Shown piece after piece: positions 24,203 to 40,666 of a DNA stretch of 64,000 bases (position 1 is its first letter; each line of letters begins with the position of its first letter). Under the pieces are notes generated by a model, which was not told where the DNA came from, did no database searches, and was given only the letters and a program-made list of their open reading frames with translations. A program made the translations under genes and the position numbers. Origin of the DNA: Paramecium sonneborni. Taxonomy: Eukaryota; Ciliophora; Oligohymenophorea; Peniculida; Parameciidae. The stretch spans positions 1 through 64,000 of the forward strand of contig CAJJDN010000172.1 in the NCBI GenBank assembly GCA_905182985.1. The letters are read 5' to 3'.

Positions 24203-26760
24203 ATTTTATTAATTTTTAGCTTCTGCGATTAAGCAAAATTCTTTTTTAGCAACGATTCTAAAAATTTGACAGATTTCTATTCAACTGGTATCTTTTTAGT
24301 TTACTATATTGATACACCTTAGACTATTTCTGAATGAACAATAGATTATTTCACTTCATTATATTATTTTTAAATATCTGGATTTTTATCTATTGGAACA
24401 ACTGATTCTTTAGGTTATTCACCATTTAAGTATCTCTTTAAGTTGTTTCTTAGTTTTTCTTCATCATCAGAGGAAAGATTATATTTTAAATATTTTCTTA
24501 TTTAATTTGCTTCATCAGTTAATTCTTCAAATGATTTAATTCTAGTATACTATTATATTTCAAGAATTTCATCTCCTTTTAAAAGTGAGAATCTAGTTTT
24601 TTAATTTTAAAAATTCATTTTTGGTGAAGATTAATTTGATTCACATGAAGAATCATTTTTTTAATCAGTCTCATATATTAAAATAACATCATAATAAGGT
24701 TTCTTAAGTTTTTCTTCTAAATTAAAAGGTTTTGATATATAATTTTAAGGTTTTTCTCTAACTTTTGTATAAGGAGAAGATAAAATAAAAACATTTTTAC
24801 CTTTTAATTTTTAATTTGTTTTATATTTCATTTTCTCAATGATATCAAAATTAAATATTGTTTATTTTCTTTCAATCTTTGTTTTTAAATCTTTTTTAGC
24901 TTATTAACAAGCTTCTTTGCATCTTCTGCTTATTTCATCAATAAGTGATTTCTATTAAAATTCTAAGTAAGGATTAACCCACCATTATTTATGTTAAGTA
25001 TATTACTATAAATATTTAGTATCTGGAAATAGCCAAATATTCATTTATTCTTCAATAAATGGTCCAGGAGTAGGACGATTAATTCCTAAAAATAAATCAA
25101 TTTAATATTATTTTTAAGGATCTTCAATATTATTATTATAATGTCTTTTAAGTGAAGTGAATAATTCTATTCTCTTAGATTTCTGACCTATATTTTATTT
25201 ATGTGCTAAAGAACTACCATATTATTATGAGACAAAGTCACCTAATTATTCATACATCTCTCTAAATTCTTATAAAATAGATTCATTTAATAAAAGTAAA
25301 TTAAATTTTAAACTACTTTGATTAATTTTAGCTAATTAAATACCAAGTGCCATTTCACCAATCAATTACTAAAATGCATTTGTACGATCTAAACAATCTA
25401 CACAATTTGATCTAACAACTCCATTTTATATTTCAATAATAACATTTTCATTACATTTAGGTTCTTTTACAAATAGAAATACTCCAGTTTTCATAATACA
25501 ATAATATGCTAATGAATAACATTTATTTACAAATTCTTCCTTATCTTATTTTAGTTATGCTTTCATATCAAAACCCAAATATCCTAGTTCTATTTCTGTT
25601 TAATTCTACATTTCTTCCTTAACAGTATTAATAGCTGCAAAATATTCTTCAGCAAGTACTTGTTCTCTTTTATTATGTTCATTCTGTTTAACCAAATTAA
25701 CCATATATATTGATCTACCATATGAAGAAATCAAATCACATATATGTTTCTTAGTTGCATATAAATAAGGGTCACTTTGATGTATTTTTATTGGTAATTT
25801 AAATAAATACATTTTTGGTTCTTAATACCAATAAACAGGAGCAGAACCTCTAATTTATATAAATGAAGAACAAGCAGGTCTTTAACATGTTGATTTATCT
25901 AATTCTATAACTATTTATTCTGTCTCTACAAAATTTGCAACATAACCTTATTCATTTATACCTCTTGTTAAATAACGAGCACCTGCATGTTTTATTGATC
26001 TTCTAGCTAATAAAGTTATACTAAAATAATTTGCAACTGTTTTTATTGTACTTTATTCACAATAACCATGAATTATTGGAATCACCCATCTTTTATCTTT
26101 TATGATTTTATCAAACTCTGTTAAAAGATAATGATTCCACATAAATAAATTTCGATACTATCCTATTTAATGATATTTTTAATTCTTATTTTAAACATCT
26201 TCTGATGGAATTATATTTTTAGATAATGAACTTGTCACATCATAAGTATAACTACTATAGAATCCTATTTCTAAATCATAATCTTAGAATAATTTCTTAT
26301 ATTTTGATTCTACTTAAGAATATTGTCCATCAAATAGTTCTACTATTGATCGTTCTTCTATTGTAAAGATCTTATGTTTTCCCAATTTTGCTATTGATTT
26401 ACATCTCTTAATGAACATAACATAATATCCTTACACAAATTTTATAAATCCAATTATTCCTGATACTGTATATAAATATGTTAAATTATATTTATTTAAG
26501 TATTATTTTGCATCTTCTAAACTTTCAAAGGATCGTTCTTCTTCATAAATATATTATTTAAGTTCTTTTTAATAAAGATCTGGTCCTTTTAAAATGTTTA
26601 GATATAGAATGCAAAATTATTATGTTAGTGTATGGTTGCCAATTAATATATATTTCTAGGTAATTTTATGCTATCAAATTACATCTTTTTAATGACTTCT
26701 AAAAACTTAAATATTCTTAAATTTAATTTTCTATACATCCCATGGGTATTCTAAATTCAT
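24199..26760 (-). CDS. SAC-domain phosphoinositide phosphatase (FIG4/Sac type)
   Basis: 844 residues after one intron (26656-26682, 27 nt), frame exact. The N-terminus reads FRSHQKDKYILIGNH, matching the start of SAC proteins. Signature blocks follow: GIIGFIKFVQGYYVMFIKR, MWNHYLL, RRSIKHAGARYLTRGINEQG, VANFVETEQ, SSFIQIRGSAPVYW, and the catalytic Cx5R loop RSNCVDCLDRTNAFQ near residue 440. SAC phosphatases remove phosphate from phosphoinositides on endomembranes. The RTN-CVDCLDRTN form and the lack of a C-terminal membrane anchor make a FIG4-like PI(3,5)P2 enzyme more likely than Sac1. The C-terminal tail is Gln/Lys-rich. It is the first gene of the compact minus-strand run, and its TGA overlaps the likely ATG of paralogue 1. 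Confidence 0.9.
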
Positions 26761-26793
26761 AAAAATAAAAAATATTAATTGAGAATTACTAAA

Positions 26794-28630
26794 ATGAAGA
26801 AAAGCGATTTCAAAGTTGTTTTAATTGGAGATAGTATTAAATAATATTAAATTTATATAGGTGGAGTTGGCAAATCAACATTTATTTCAGCTCTAATTAA
26901 TGAAAATATAAATAAACTGACTCATGTTGAAAAACATTAGCCTATTCAATTACCTCCAGAAATGTTTAATCATCCAGAATGCAATACAACTTTGATTGAT
27001 ACAAAATGTTAAGCTAATTAAATTCCAGAATAAGTTAAAATAGCAGATATTATACTTTTAATGTATTCAATAGATGATAATTGTTCATGTGAAAGATTAT
27101 AAAAATTTTGGCTTAAAGGATTGAAAGAAAAAGAACTTAAATAACCTATTATTATTGTAGGTAATAAACTTGATTTAATGGGTGTTGAGGATAATAGAGA
27201 TTATTGTAGAATCTTTAAAGTCATTAAATAATTGGTCAAGGATTTTAGTGTAATACATCTATATAATATAGTAAGTTGAAATGGGAATAGAATGTTCATC
27301 AAATTAATTTTAGAGTGTTTAGGATGTAATTAATTGTGCTTAAAGATCTTATTTATACCCTTTGGCTCCTTTATATAGTCTTGTAAATAAGGCACTTACA
27401 GAAGGTTTTAAAAAAGCATTGACTCATATATTTCGTATTTGTGATCGAGATGGAGATGGTGTATGGAGTGATCAAGAATTATAACGATTTTAAAAACAAG
27501 TATTCAAAAGGAATCTAGATTAAAGTGACATAGCAGGAATTAAAGATATGATTGAAGAAGAATTAAAAGATGATTCTAATAAAAAAAAATTTATTACTCT
27601 CCAAGGCTTTATGGCTTTACAAAAAAGAGGCATTGAATTAATGAAAATTTAAATCAGTTGGACCATTCTTCGTTTTTTTCATTATAAAGATGATTTAACA
27701 CTTGAAGAATATTTATTTTAAGATGAGTATAATAATTATTATAAATTTTAGAATTATATTCGATTAAGAAGCTGGATAAACTGTTGAACTTAGTGAAATG
27801 GCTCTATAAGAACTAAAATCTATTTTTGAATTACAAGGTTAAATTATTACTCCAACTTAATTTGATTATATCTTCTATCCTGTAACGTATTAAACAAGTT
27901 TTCCACTCTTATAATAATATCATCCATAATCACAGTAAATAACTTTAACTTAATGGTTATCATTATGGAAGTATAATATTTTAATACTATTATTTTTAGT
28001 GCATTCTCCTTTTTTAATTATAAAGATACATATAAATTAATGAATTATATTGGAATTGATATTAAAATGTCTGATGCTTTCAAAGAACAAAATAAAAAGG
28101 ATTCTTGGTCTTCTGTTAAAAAAATTATAGAGAGAAAAGTTTTTCATTTTGTTATTATTACAAAAAATAAAAAAGTAACTCATCCTTTATGTAATTTAGA
28201 AAATTTTAGAAGAATAATTTAATAATTTATCACCAAGAATTACAACAATAAATTCTAAAACTTATGTGATTAGCATTTATGATGAATAATAAGCTGAATA
28301 ATTAATTGAAAGAAGTTTAAACATAATTGATTTTTTGATGATTGAAAAATCTTGTAGTTTTTAAACAGCATAACTTATTCCTATGACTTTTTATGATGAT
28401 AATATTTCAGTTTGGACGTAAATCTCCAACCTTGTTGACATTTTGCATTCCTAGTAAATTATCTAAATATCTTAAGGTCTTATGGGTATTCCAATCTTTA
28501 AATTTAATAATTAAAATAAAAAAATAGTTTCTCTATAATTTCATTAACAGGAGGAATAACCCTTTTAGTAAGTCTAACAACTGCTGGGTATTATTTTTTC
28601 CGTTATAAACCATTTAAAAAAATGAAATGA
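26794..28630 (+). CDS. Miro (mitochondrial Rho GTPase)
   Basis: 563 residues with six introns (26834-26860, 27250-27271, 27727-27751, 27971-27999, 28191-28209, 28454-28476) giving an exact frame. GTPase domain 1: FKVVLIGDSGVGKSTFISAL, TLIDT, IIIVGNKLDL. Then come EF-hand region FRICDRDGDGVWSDQEL (about residue 200), the second helical EF part (EMALQELKSIFELQGQIITP), a second GTPase-like domain (SFFNYKDTYKLMNYIGID), and a C-terminal membrane anchor (GGITLLVSLTTAGYYFF, then RYKPFKKMK). Miro sits in the mitochondrial outer membrane and links mitochondria to motors. The second GTPase domain lacks an obvious P-loop. The start codon is 33 bp from the divergent SAC gene start. Confidence 0.9.
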
Positions 28631-28672
28631 AAAAAATTCATATTATAATATTTGATTGATTAAATTGTTTAT

Positions 28673-30802
28673 TCATTTTTTTCTTATCTATGATTCCTTT
28701 CTTTCAATCTATGAAGTTCGAGTATGTACTTAAAATTCCTTATTCACATATTGAAGATCTTCAAGCATAAAGATTTGATGGTGTAGATGAGGTTTAATTT
28801 AAATCATTTTATTCAATATTTACTATAATTCTTAAATGAAGCTTATCCACTCTCCAATTTCTAAACCATTTCTCTTTCTACCTGTTTAATAAACTCTAAT
28901 ATAACGATCAAATAAAGCCTAAGCATATTACATTATTTGTAATTCATTATATTGATAATTATAAAATGAGCATAACTCTTAAACAAATTTTAACATTCTT
29001 TCTCTTTATAAATTTAACTCAATATCTACAATTTTAAAATCATCTATCAATCTTTTTAATTGATGCTTTCTTTTATCACTTTCATTTTACATGATATATA
29101 TTAAAATTTAAACTATTGTTTATTATGAGTTCCCTACTTTTTCTGAATAATCTGAAAAAATTGAAACACATAATTCACTTAGATTTTAAATTACAAAATT
29201 GTACCATTAGAATTTATTTTAATTTTATATTAGTTCTTCTTAATTTGATTACATAAGACCTGAATATAAAAATCTAATCCTATCATATGTTAATAAATCA
29301 ATTTCAATATTGTTTATATCAAATTGAAAAATAACACCAAAAAATATACACAATTATCTATTAAATTTATCTACTTTATTTAATTAATTTAGATCACTCA
29401 TTTCTAAGTTCTAACTTATATAACTAATGCAGTTTTATAATTGATTAAGATTTTCATTTTTTATTAAGAAATTAATAAAACTTTCTGGATTACTTTTTCT
29501 TTCATAAGAACTTATTTATTCTAATCTCTACTAAGCAGGATGAGTACCAAATTATTATTTGACACATTCCTAATTAAACCAATCAATAAGTAATGATTAA
29601 ATATATTTTTCATCATATTAATTTTATTAAAAATTGATATCTAAATGTTAAATAAAAGGATGATTGAAATATTCAGAAGCAATAATACATTATTTGGTAT
29701 TTAAGGATTTTAGTTAATAACGATTAATGAGTTTCTATGCCTTATTCATTTAACTATCCTTATCCATTTTATGTTATTAAACAACAGACTTTAATGTCTA
29801 ATATAATTAAGTATCTCTATTGCTAATATTTTCTTCAATTTTATTGAGAATCTTATTTGTATCTTTGAGATTAAGTTCCACATCTCTAAGACTTCCAGTA
29901 GCATTCTCTAAAGTACTCAAAGCCTCTTAATTTTATTTATAATCATTGAATTCAACTTTGGCCATATTTAATTAATATGTTAGAATGTTTATTTCTTATT
30001 TATGTTATTAAGTTAATTTATTATTTAATTCAGAGACTTCCATATATTTATGATAAATATCTTCATTTTCTTATTTTAATTGCACAACTTCTTATTATAA
30101 TTCATTTAATACTTCTTATTGAATGTATTCTTATTCTGCTTTTCCATTTTATAATATCATTTCTATTGCAATACAAACTAATTTCCAAGCATTCTCTATT
30201 AGTTTTGCTAATGTCATATCTCTTTTAGCAATAGCAGTTAACATCATATTTATAAACTCTTACATCTAATGTTCTATTTCAATGGCAGTTCTTCGATGTG
30301 CCTTTTTTAAATTTGAACGTTCGAGATTGTTAGCATTTATATATTGATGTATTCTCTCTATAGTGTTACTTAACATTAATAAAATCTCTTAATAGATCTC
30401 ATCCAATAATGCTGATGATTATTATTTATCCTAAACTATCATTCTGTTAATCTCTAAGTTCTTACGCATTTTTAAATCAATTTCAAATAGATTAATTAGT
30501 TTATCATGCATTTCACTATCATCCATTTCCAAAACATGTTTAAAGAGATCAAATCTGACATTGCTTTGAGAATTATTTCGTTTTTTAATGCTTTTAATTG
30601 TCTTAATAGATTGTTAAGATGGTTAAACAGATAATCGAGAAGGACCTCTTAATTTAACAATCTAAAATCCTTTTATTGGAGTATATTAATCAGTATTTGA
30701 CTGACTACGATATTTATAGAAGTTAATATCAGAGAACACATCAGATAGTAGTTAATGTTTGTGGGTACTTTATTAAAGAGATTTCAATGTTTTTGTACTC
30801 AT
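28673..30802 (-). CDS. Coiled-coil protein, unrecognised
   Basis: An open frame of 710 codons (no intron needed) from MSTKTLKSLQQS to ERKESQIRKK. Residues about 60-110 have a basic Ser-rich region (RGPSRLSVQPSQQSIKT). The centre is a long heptad-like region (EVLNELQQEVVQLKQENEDI; NLKDTNKILNKIEENISN). The C-terminal third is helical and hydrophobic enough to fold. No catalytic motif was seen. It could be a cytoskeletal or ciliary structural protein, but nothing proves that. It is convergent with Miro (42 bp), and its start is only 13 bp from the stop of the upstream gene. Confidence 0.65.
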
Positions 30803-30815
30803 ATTCATTTTATTT

Positions 30816-31478
30816 TCACTTTAAAAATAACATCAATTTTTCAATAATCTCACTCAAATTTACATCAGATTCTTGACAATCCCAAGGCACTTTAAAATCA
30901 TCTTGAGAAAACTTCTTTTCCACTAAATCTTCAATTACATAGAATCTAATTTATCTTTTAGATTCCAAATCGATTTCTATAGAATCTAGATTTCCTTATT
31001 TATCAAATAATGCATATGCTTTATTTTTTCCTTACAAAAGCGAACTAATCTCAAATCTGGCAAGATCATCATCTCCAGTTCCCATATAAAGACTCATTAA
31101 ATGAAATACAACATCAGGTTCGAGTATAAATGCATTATTTCCAGATTGAACTTACAATTTGTTAGATATATTTGGAGCATTAAATATAGAACATTTCATT
31201 TCAGGTGGAAATGAATGATAATAATTTAAATATACCTTATTTGTATTTAGATTGACATAAGCATTAGCAATTTCTCCAATTTTATCAATAGATAAAATAA
31301 TGTGTGAACTAGCCAATTTTGTAGAATAATCTACGGTGATTGTGTTAGGACTACTGGTTCTTTAGGTTCCAAAAACAACATGAAAATCATTAGGAATATG
31401 GACATAAGGGGCATCAAAGTTAGCAAAAACATTATCTAATATATTTGCAAAAGCTATGTTTAAAAGTAAATACAACAT
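30816..31478 (-). CDS. Probable secreted protein, unrecognised
   Basis: 220 codons, no intron. It begins with a short signal-peptide-like run (MLYLLLNIAFANILDN). The body alternates beta-type segments: YVHIPNDFHVVFGTQRT, KLASSHIILSIDKIGEIAN, FPPEMKCSIFNAPNIS, and ends EIIEKLMLFLK. It contains two Cys and looks globular. No family is recognised. Its start codon lies 8 bp from the start codon of the divergent kinesin, and its stop is 13 bp from the next start downstream. Confidence 0.6.
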
Positions 31479-31486
31479 AAAAATTA

Positions 31487-33896
31487 ATGAAATAGAGAGA
31501 GAAAGAAGGTTCTAATGAAAATCTTCGGGTAGTAATAAGAATCCGTCCTCCAATGGCAAGAGAGATAAAGGATGGAAAATTCATATCAACTGTAAAGTTA
31601 TGATTCAAAATTTGAAAAGGTCCAAGCGGCTCCAGATAATCAGCAACTTTGCATTTTCGATTATCATGCAATAGAATTAGTACCTGATGAAGAATTGGAG
31701 GCTTTTGTATAAAACCCAGCAAATTACACGATTCATTAATTTACATTTGATTATGTATATGATCAAGAGAGTACATAAGTAGAAGTGTATGAAACAACAG
31801 CTGCACTATCAGTAGATTCAACCCTTTAAGTATGAAATGAATAAGTATTCAAAAGGGATATAATTCTACTATTATGGCTTATGGATAAACAGGAACAGGT
31901 AAAACATATACAATGCATGGATTTTCATTTACTCCGAATTCAGATTAGTTAGGTATAATACCAAGATCATTGCATAATATTTTTACACATATATAGATGA
32001 AATCTAATTCAATGACTACTTTTATGGTAAGAGCATCATATTTATAAATATACAATGAATAAATAAGTGATTTATTGAGACCTGATCATTAATAATTAAA
32101 TATTAGAGAAGATAAGAAGAGAGGTGTATTTGTAGAGAATTTATCAGAATGGGCAGTTCGTTCTCCTCCAGAAATATATTAATTAATGAGAAGAGGAAAT
32201 GCAAAAAGAGTAACAGCAAGTACAAGAATGAATGATACATCATCTCGTAGTCATGCTGTTTTTATTATAACAGTTGAATAGATAGAGGAGACTCCAGAAG
32301 GAAAGAGAGCAAAAGTTGGAAAACTTAATTTGGTTGATTTAGCAGGAAGTGAAAGAGTAAGAGTAACTGGAGCTACAGGTATACGTTTAGAAGAATCTAA
32401 AAAGATCAATTAATCTTTATCTGCTTTAGGAAATGTTATAGCTGCTTTGACTGAATTTAAATAACCAAAATCACATATTCCATATAGAGACTCTAAAATT
32501 ACAAGATTATTAGAAGATTCTTTAGGAGGAAATTGTAAAACTACATTTATGGCAATGATATCACCAGCTATTGAAGCATTTAATGAATCTCTTTCTACTT
32601 TAAAGTTTGCTAATAGAGCTAAAAATATTAGAAATACTCCTATGGTTAATTAAGATTAAGATTAAGGAGCTTTACTAAGAAAATATTAATTAGAAATATA
32701 AAAATTAAAATAAGAATTAGATGAAAGAAGTAAAATGCCAATTGATTCAATGGTTGCTGAATTAGAAAAAGAAAGATAAAAAGCATTAGAGGATAAATAG
32801 GAAGTTATGAGTGCATATGAATAAAGAAATAGAGATCTTGTTTAAGAAAGAGAAATGAGAAAATAATTAGAAGAAAAGATTTCATCATTGAATTCTTAAA
32901 TGTTAGTTGGAGGATAGAAAATTGAAGAAACTCCATAATTTTAAAACGCTCTTGAATAATAATAAAAAATTATCCGATAATAATATTAAGAGAAATTATA
33001 AGAATTAGAAAAAGAGAGATAAAATATTGAAGAAGATAAAGCTTAAACAGATAAATATAAATAATTATTATTAAAATAAAGAGATATTATGATTGCTTTA
33101 ACTAATAGATTAAATGAAAGAGATGATACTATTTTATAATTATAAGAAGAATTAGATGCTTATGAGAAATTATAAAAAGAATTAGAAGATATTAATTAAA
33201 CAAAAGAATCAAGAATATAATAATTAGTTGAGATTCTAAATTAAAAAGATGTTGAAATTCCCACTTCTCTAGATATTCCTATTAATTCTAAAAATAATAT
33301 TAATGCTAAACAATAATTGTTTTTATCTGAAATGCCATCCTCTAAAATGATTTTAATTGCTGATCCCTCTTCAAATAGTTATATTTAAACATTACCTTAA
33401 TAAGGTTCTTATCATCATTCTTCTGAAGCTGTTACTTAATATGAATTAAAAAATTAAATTGATATAAACAAAAAATTAGAACTTGATTTAAAAATTAGTA
33501 AAATGGAATAAGAAAGATAGAAAAAAGATTTAGTATTACTTTAAGAATAAATTCATAAGTATGAAAATGATACAACTACTGAATAAGCTAAAAGTATTAA
33601 TATATGTAATATATTTAGAATCTGTTGATTTAATATTAAATTAACTCACTAAACCTGCTAATGGAAATTCACTTGCAACTGTAGCTTAAGAATTATAGAA
33701 GCTCTAAATGATACTATCAAACAAAGAAGCTTCACCTAAAAAGGCAGTTAAGATGTTTTAATAAGAAACTTCCAATCTAAAATAACAAGAATTTATTAAT
33801 AAATTGATTATTAAACCAAGCAAATCCAATAATTAGCTTAATCCTCCACTAGTAAAAAAACATAAATAAAAATCTGGAGAGGATTTATGGAATTGA
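31487..33896 (+). CDS. N-terminal-motor kinesin
   Basis: 776 residues with introns at 31592-31619 (28 nt), 31830-31855 (26 nt) and 33594-33618 (25 nt), frame exact. The motor domain spans about residues 8-370: [17 protein letters not shown]-loop [27 protein letters not shown], switch [12 protein letters not shown], switch [64 protein letters not shown] long coiled-coil stalk rich in Gln/Glu follows, then a basic tail. Motor-first order predicts plus-end movement on microtubules. The subfamily (kinesin-1/-2-like or other) cannot be fixed by eye. Confidence 0.92.
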
Positions 33897-33923
33897 TTTT
33901 TTATAAATAATTTTTTATCGTTA

Positions 33924-35074
33924 ATGGGATAAGAATAAAGTACTAATCAAAAGACTTAAGAGTATAAATAATTTCTGCTTCAATATTCCCAAGAAAGAGA
34001 GACTATACATCCATAATTTGGAACTATTAAATTATTTACACACATTTAAGTAAAATCATATTAAAACATAGACAAACGAATAAATCTGTCTTAAGAAGTA
34101 TTTTACAAAAAGTGAAAAAGAATTATCCAATCTTGTAGTTCATCTAAAAAAAAGAAATTCTTTTGAATAAAACAATTTACTTAAAATACTTGCAGTTCAT
34201 AAATAAGATCAAATGAAAGTTTGTTCAGATCAAAGTTCTATTGCAATTATCATTTAATATTATGAAGAGAGTTTAACAAATGAAATGTGTATAAGGAGGT
34301 TAAATAATAAACCTTACAATGAAGGACATATTTGGATTCTATTATAATAAATTATTGATCCATGTACATATTTAAGCGAAAAAAATGTCTTTCATGGTGA
34401 TATTAAACCTTCTACAATTTATTTAGATGAAAATGGTTGCATCAAATTATCTGAATGTAGTCTGTTTAATGATGGACTTAATGGATATTAAAAAATGATA
34501 TAAAGTTAAGACAAGTCATATCTATCTCCAAGTCTTTTGAAATAATACAAAGAATTGATTATGTCACCTATTCATGATCCATATAAAAGTGATGTATATT
34601 CATTCGGACTCACAGTTTTGAGTGTAATCTTAATGGAAGAAGTTTATGATTGTTTTGATTATGTTGATGGTATAGTTTTAACTGATTAATTGGAATAAAA
34701 GTTTAATCGAATTATGTAAATGGGATATTCTTAGATTTTGATTGAATTTATTAAATAGTTATTATTATTAGATGAATAAGAAAGACCATCATGGTAAATG
34801 CTTAAAGATTTTATAGACAAATATAGGGATAAAATTTATAATATGATACCATTCTATTAAAATCATTTTTAGAATGTTAAATCACCTATAAGATAATCTA
34901 ATCAATTTAATAAATCACCATTACGATAAAACATGATATATCTAGTATTTATCATATTTATATTAGCCCCTTAATAAATCACCATAATAATAATTTTTAA
35001 GATCTTAATAATTTAATACAAGTAGATCAGATACTAAACCAAAGTATGTACAAATAAGTAAAGAGAATTACTGA
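33924..35074 (+). CDS. Probable pseudokinase with myristoylation-type N-terminus
   Basis: 368 residues with introns at 34050-34071 and 34945-34966 (22 nt each), frame exact. It begins MGQEQSTNQ (Gly2, Ser6: fits N-myristoylation). A kinase fold is visible: VFHGDIKPSTIYLDENG corresponds to the catalytic loop, KLSECSLF to the DFG region, and SDVYSFGLTVL to subdomain IX. The loop has HGD in place of HRD, the Mg-binding DFG is replaced by SEC, and no glycine loop is seen, so catalysis is unlikely. The C-terminal tail is Ser/Gln-rich (KSPIRQSNQFNKSPLRQ). It starts 27 bp after the kinesin stop, and an association with the kinesin is speculative. Confidence 0.75.
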
Positions 35075-35104
35075 TATATAAAATATAAAAATAAGTATAC
35101 TATT

Positions 35105-37419
35105 TCATTCATAATGGATTTTCTTTATTCCATATTTAACAATTTCCCTATCACATCTAGCTCCTCCAACGAGACATGAAATCACTGTAATTGGATCGAT
35201 ACTAAACCTTTTACCGTAATTCTTATAATCAAATTCTTTTACAACTCTAATTATTTGTTCATCCTCAAGATGTTGAAGCTTAACTATTACAAAATGATAC
35301 TTTTGATTTAACTTTATTTAATTATGTATTGCATTTATCATAAGAATGAATTGCTTATTCTTTTAAAACTGCAGATTAATCATTTATTTGAGAAACTTCC
35401 ATTTGACTTTTTTATTTTATTTACTATTTAATTTTTTTTTAAGTTTCTTTATAAATTAATGTGCCATTGGTAACTGGCTAATTTTTTTAGTTTAATTTTG
35501 TTAACATATTTTCTAAATTTTCAATATCTTCATTTGACAATCCTTATGTAATAGGTCCCAATTTATCTAATTAATAGTTGTTTCTACAAGTTTTAGCAGC
35601 ATCTTATCTTGCTTGTTATAAGTCAATTGAAGATAATTTATGATTATCATGAGGAAAGATTGAAGGCAAAGATGAAATTTCTAAAGAATCATTTTAAGAT
35701 AAACTCTATTACATAATAGCCAAACTACTATCTAGAGATTATTCTTATTTATATTATTTAAAAGACTCACTTAATTCTTTTTCTAAATGCTCTATATCTG
35801 ATAACATAGATGCTTTCTTAGATAAAAATAATAATTACTTAAAGTAAGTATTCCTTAGCTTTTTAATCTAAAAAATCAGGCATAAATGAATATTAAGATT
35901 TTTCACCTAAAGAATTTAATTTGGAAATAACCCATGCTATTCCAGTTGTTCTAACATCTTATCCATTTTTTAATACTTAAAAATAAAAACTTACTAAACA
36001 CCTTTACAATGCTTTATTTTCTTTTTTTTTAGTATGAATGTCTTAATCTATCTAATCTAAAGTCTTTTTATTAAATATTATTTTTTATTTATATGCTTTT
36101 TTGCTCTCTTTAAGTATTAAGATATCTTAATCTAACTCTTTTAATTTATTTTATTGATTCATAAATTAATTGACTAATGACATTCTTGATTTACTCATTT
36201 AAAGGCTGCCTTGAATTTTTGGATCTTTTAAATTATTGATTTCTTTTATTAATTATTCTGTTAATTATTTAATTTATCCAATTTTTTCATGAAATTCATG
36301 GGTTTCTAATCTTAATTTTTCTTAAGTAGTAACTCTTGTATCAATCATAATATCATTCTATTTAATTTTAAATGTTAATTTATTGGATATGAGTTGTGTT
36401 TATTTTTTATAAAATTTAGCCTTTTCAGCTTCTGATTTAAATTCTGAAATTTATACTTTAACTAAAGTATTATACATTCTTTATACTCCTTCATTTGTAA
36501 AATCAAAATTAGTTGTCAATCCTTTTTCTTCATCTACATTAAGTTCTCCAATTTCTTTTAATTCACTTAAAGCTACTGCTGAAGCTTTTTAAATATATTA
36601 TTCTACTGAACGTTCTACACTTAAATCTTCATTTAAACTCTTTAATTATTTAACTTTAGAGACAGCATTCTTCATAATATCTTTATAAGATTTAGGTGTA
36701 TTTTATGAAGGAACTGAATTTTATGATGAATTTTATCTTTCCAAAGGTAATAATTTAATTGATTATTAATGTTATATTTGTTTCTTAATTTCAGTTGATG
36801 ATCTTTTTTTATTTCTTTATGAAATCAAATTAAGTGTACTACTATCATCTTATTTACGTTCTTCTTTTTTCTTTTGCTCTTTTAATCTTTTTGTCCATAA
36901 TTTAAGATCTGCAGTTTAATCTTATGATTCATCATACTCTTATTACTAAGTAGACAGAGATTCTTCTTTAATTTTATCTTTCTTTTTTAGAACTTCTCCA
37001 TCTGAATTATCTTCTAATTATTCATATATCTCTGATAATAAAAGTTGTTTATCTGGATCTTTTGATAATTGATTTCTTATTTATTTTTCAAGTTCATTCC
37101 TTTCTTTTTTCTTATACAATTTTGTAATCTTCAATGTTTACAAATCGTACATACTATGCATTGATTTAAATTATTAACCAGGTTTTTCTTCACCTTTAGC
37201 TATGTCATAACTTTTTATTGAGTTGAATTAATCTTGTAAAAGTTTCTTAGTTATATCTTGTTTTGCTAATTCACCAATATTATTAGCTACTGTTTTACTT
37301 TTACGTATTAATTCATGAGCATTTCCAGCTATTTTTATAGCTGTATATCCTTTATGTTGTCCAACTTCTCCTTGGACTTACATTATTTTTTTCATTCTCT
37401 ATGCACGAATTGATTACAT
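35105..37419 (-). CDS. Coiled-coil protein, unrecognised
   Basis: 756 residues with introns at 35817-35838 and 35279-35300 (22 nt each), frame exact. The N-terminus is MQSIRAQRMKKIMQVQG. Long charged helices follow (KLYKKKERNELEKQIR, DLKLWTKRLKEQKKEERK, a heptad-rich centre), then a more globular part (KNGQDVRTTGIAWVISKL, FMPDFLDQKAKEYLLQ), another coiled coil and a C-terminal block LEDEQIIRVVKEFDYKNYG ... IHYE. No enzyme motif is present. The RTTGIAWVISKL part may be the most conserved piece for a search. It is convergent with the pseudokinase (30 bp). Confidence 0.65.
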
Positions 37420-37564
37420 TAAAAATTTATTAAAAACTAAAAATTTTAATAAAATCTATATAATTATTTGATTCAATTATTGAAATCTTCATTTCTATAT
37501 ATCCAATTAATTTAAAAAGTAATGTAGTAAATAATAAATTAATAATGTACTATTTTTATAAGAA

Positions 37565-38725
<1,161 letters not shown>

Positions 38726-38726
38726 N

Positions 38727-40651
<1,925 letters not shown>

Positions 40652-40666
40652 TTATTATTTAATATA

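Noticed and set aside
31432..31722. 96-residue minus-strand ORF over the kinesin start
   Set aside because: It is antisense to the conserved kinesin N-terminus and partly to its first intron, and it has no recognisable features.
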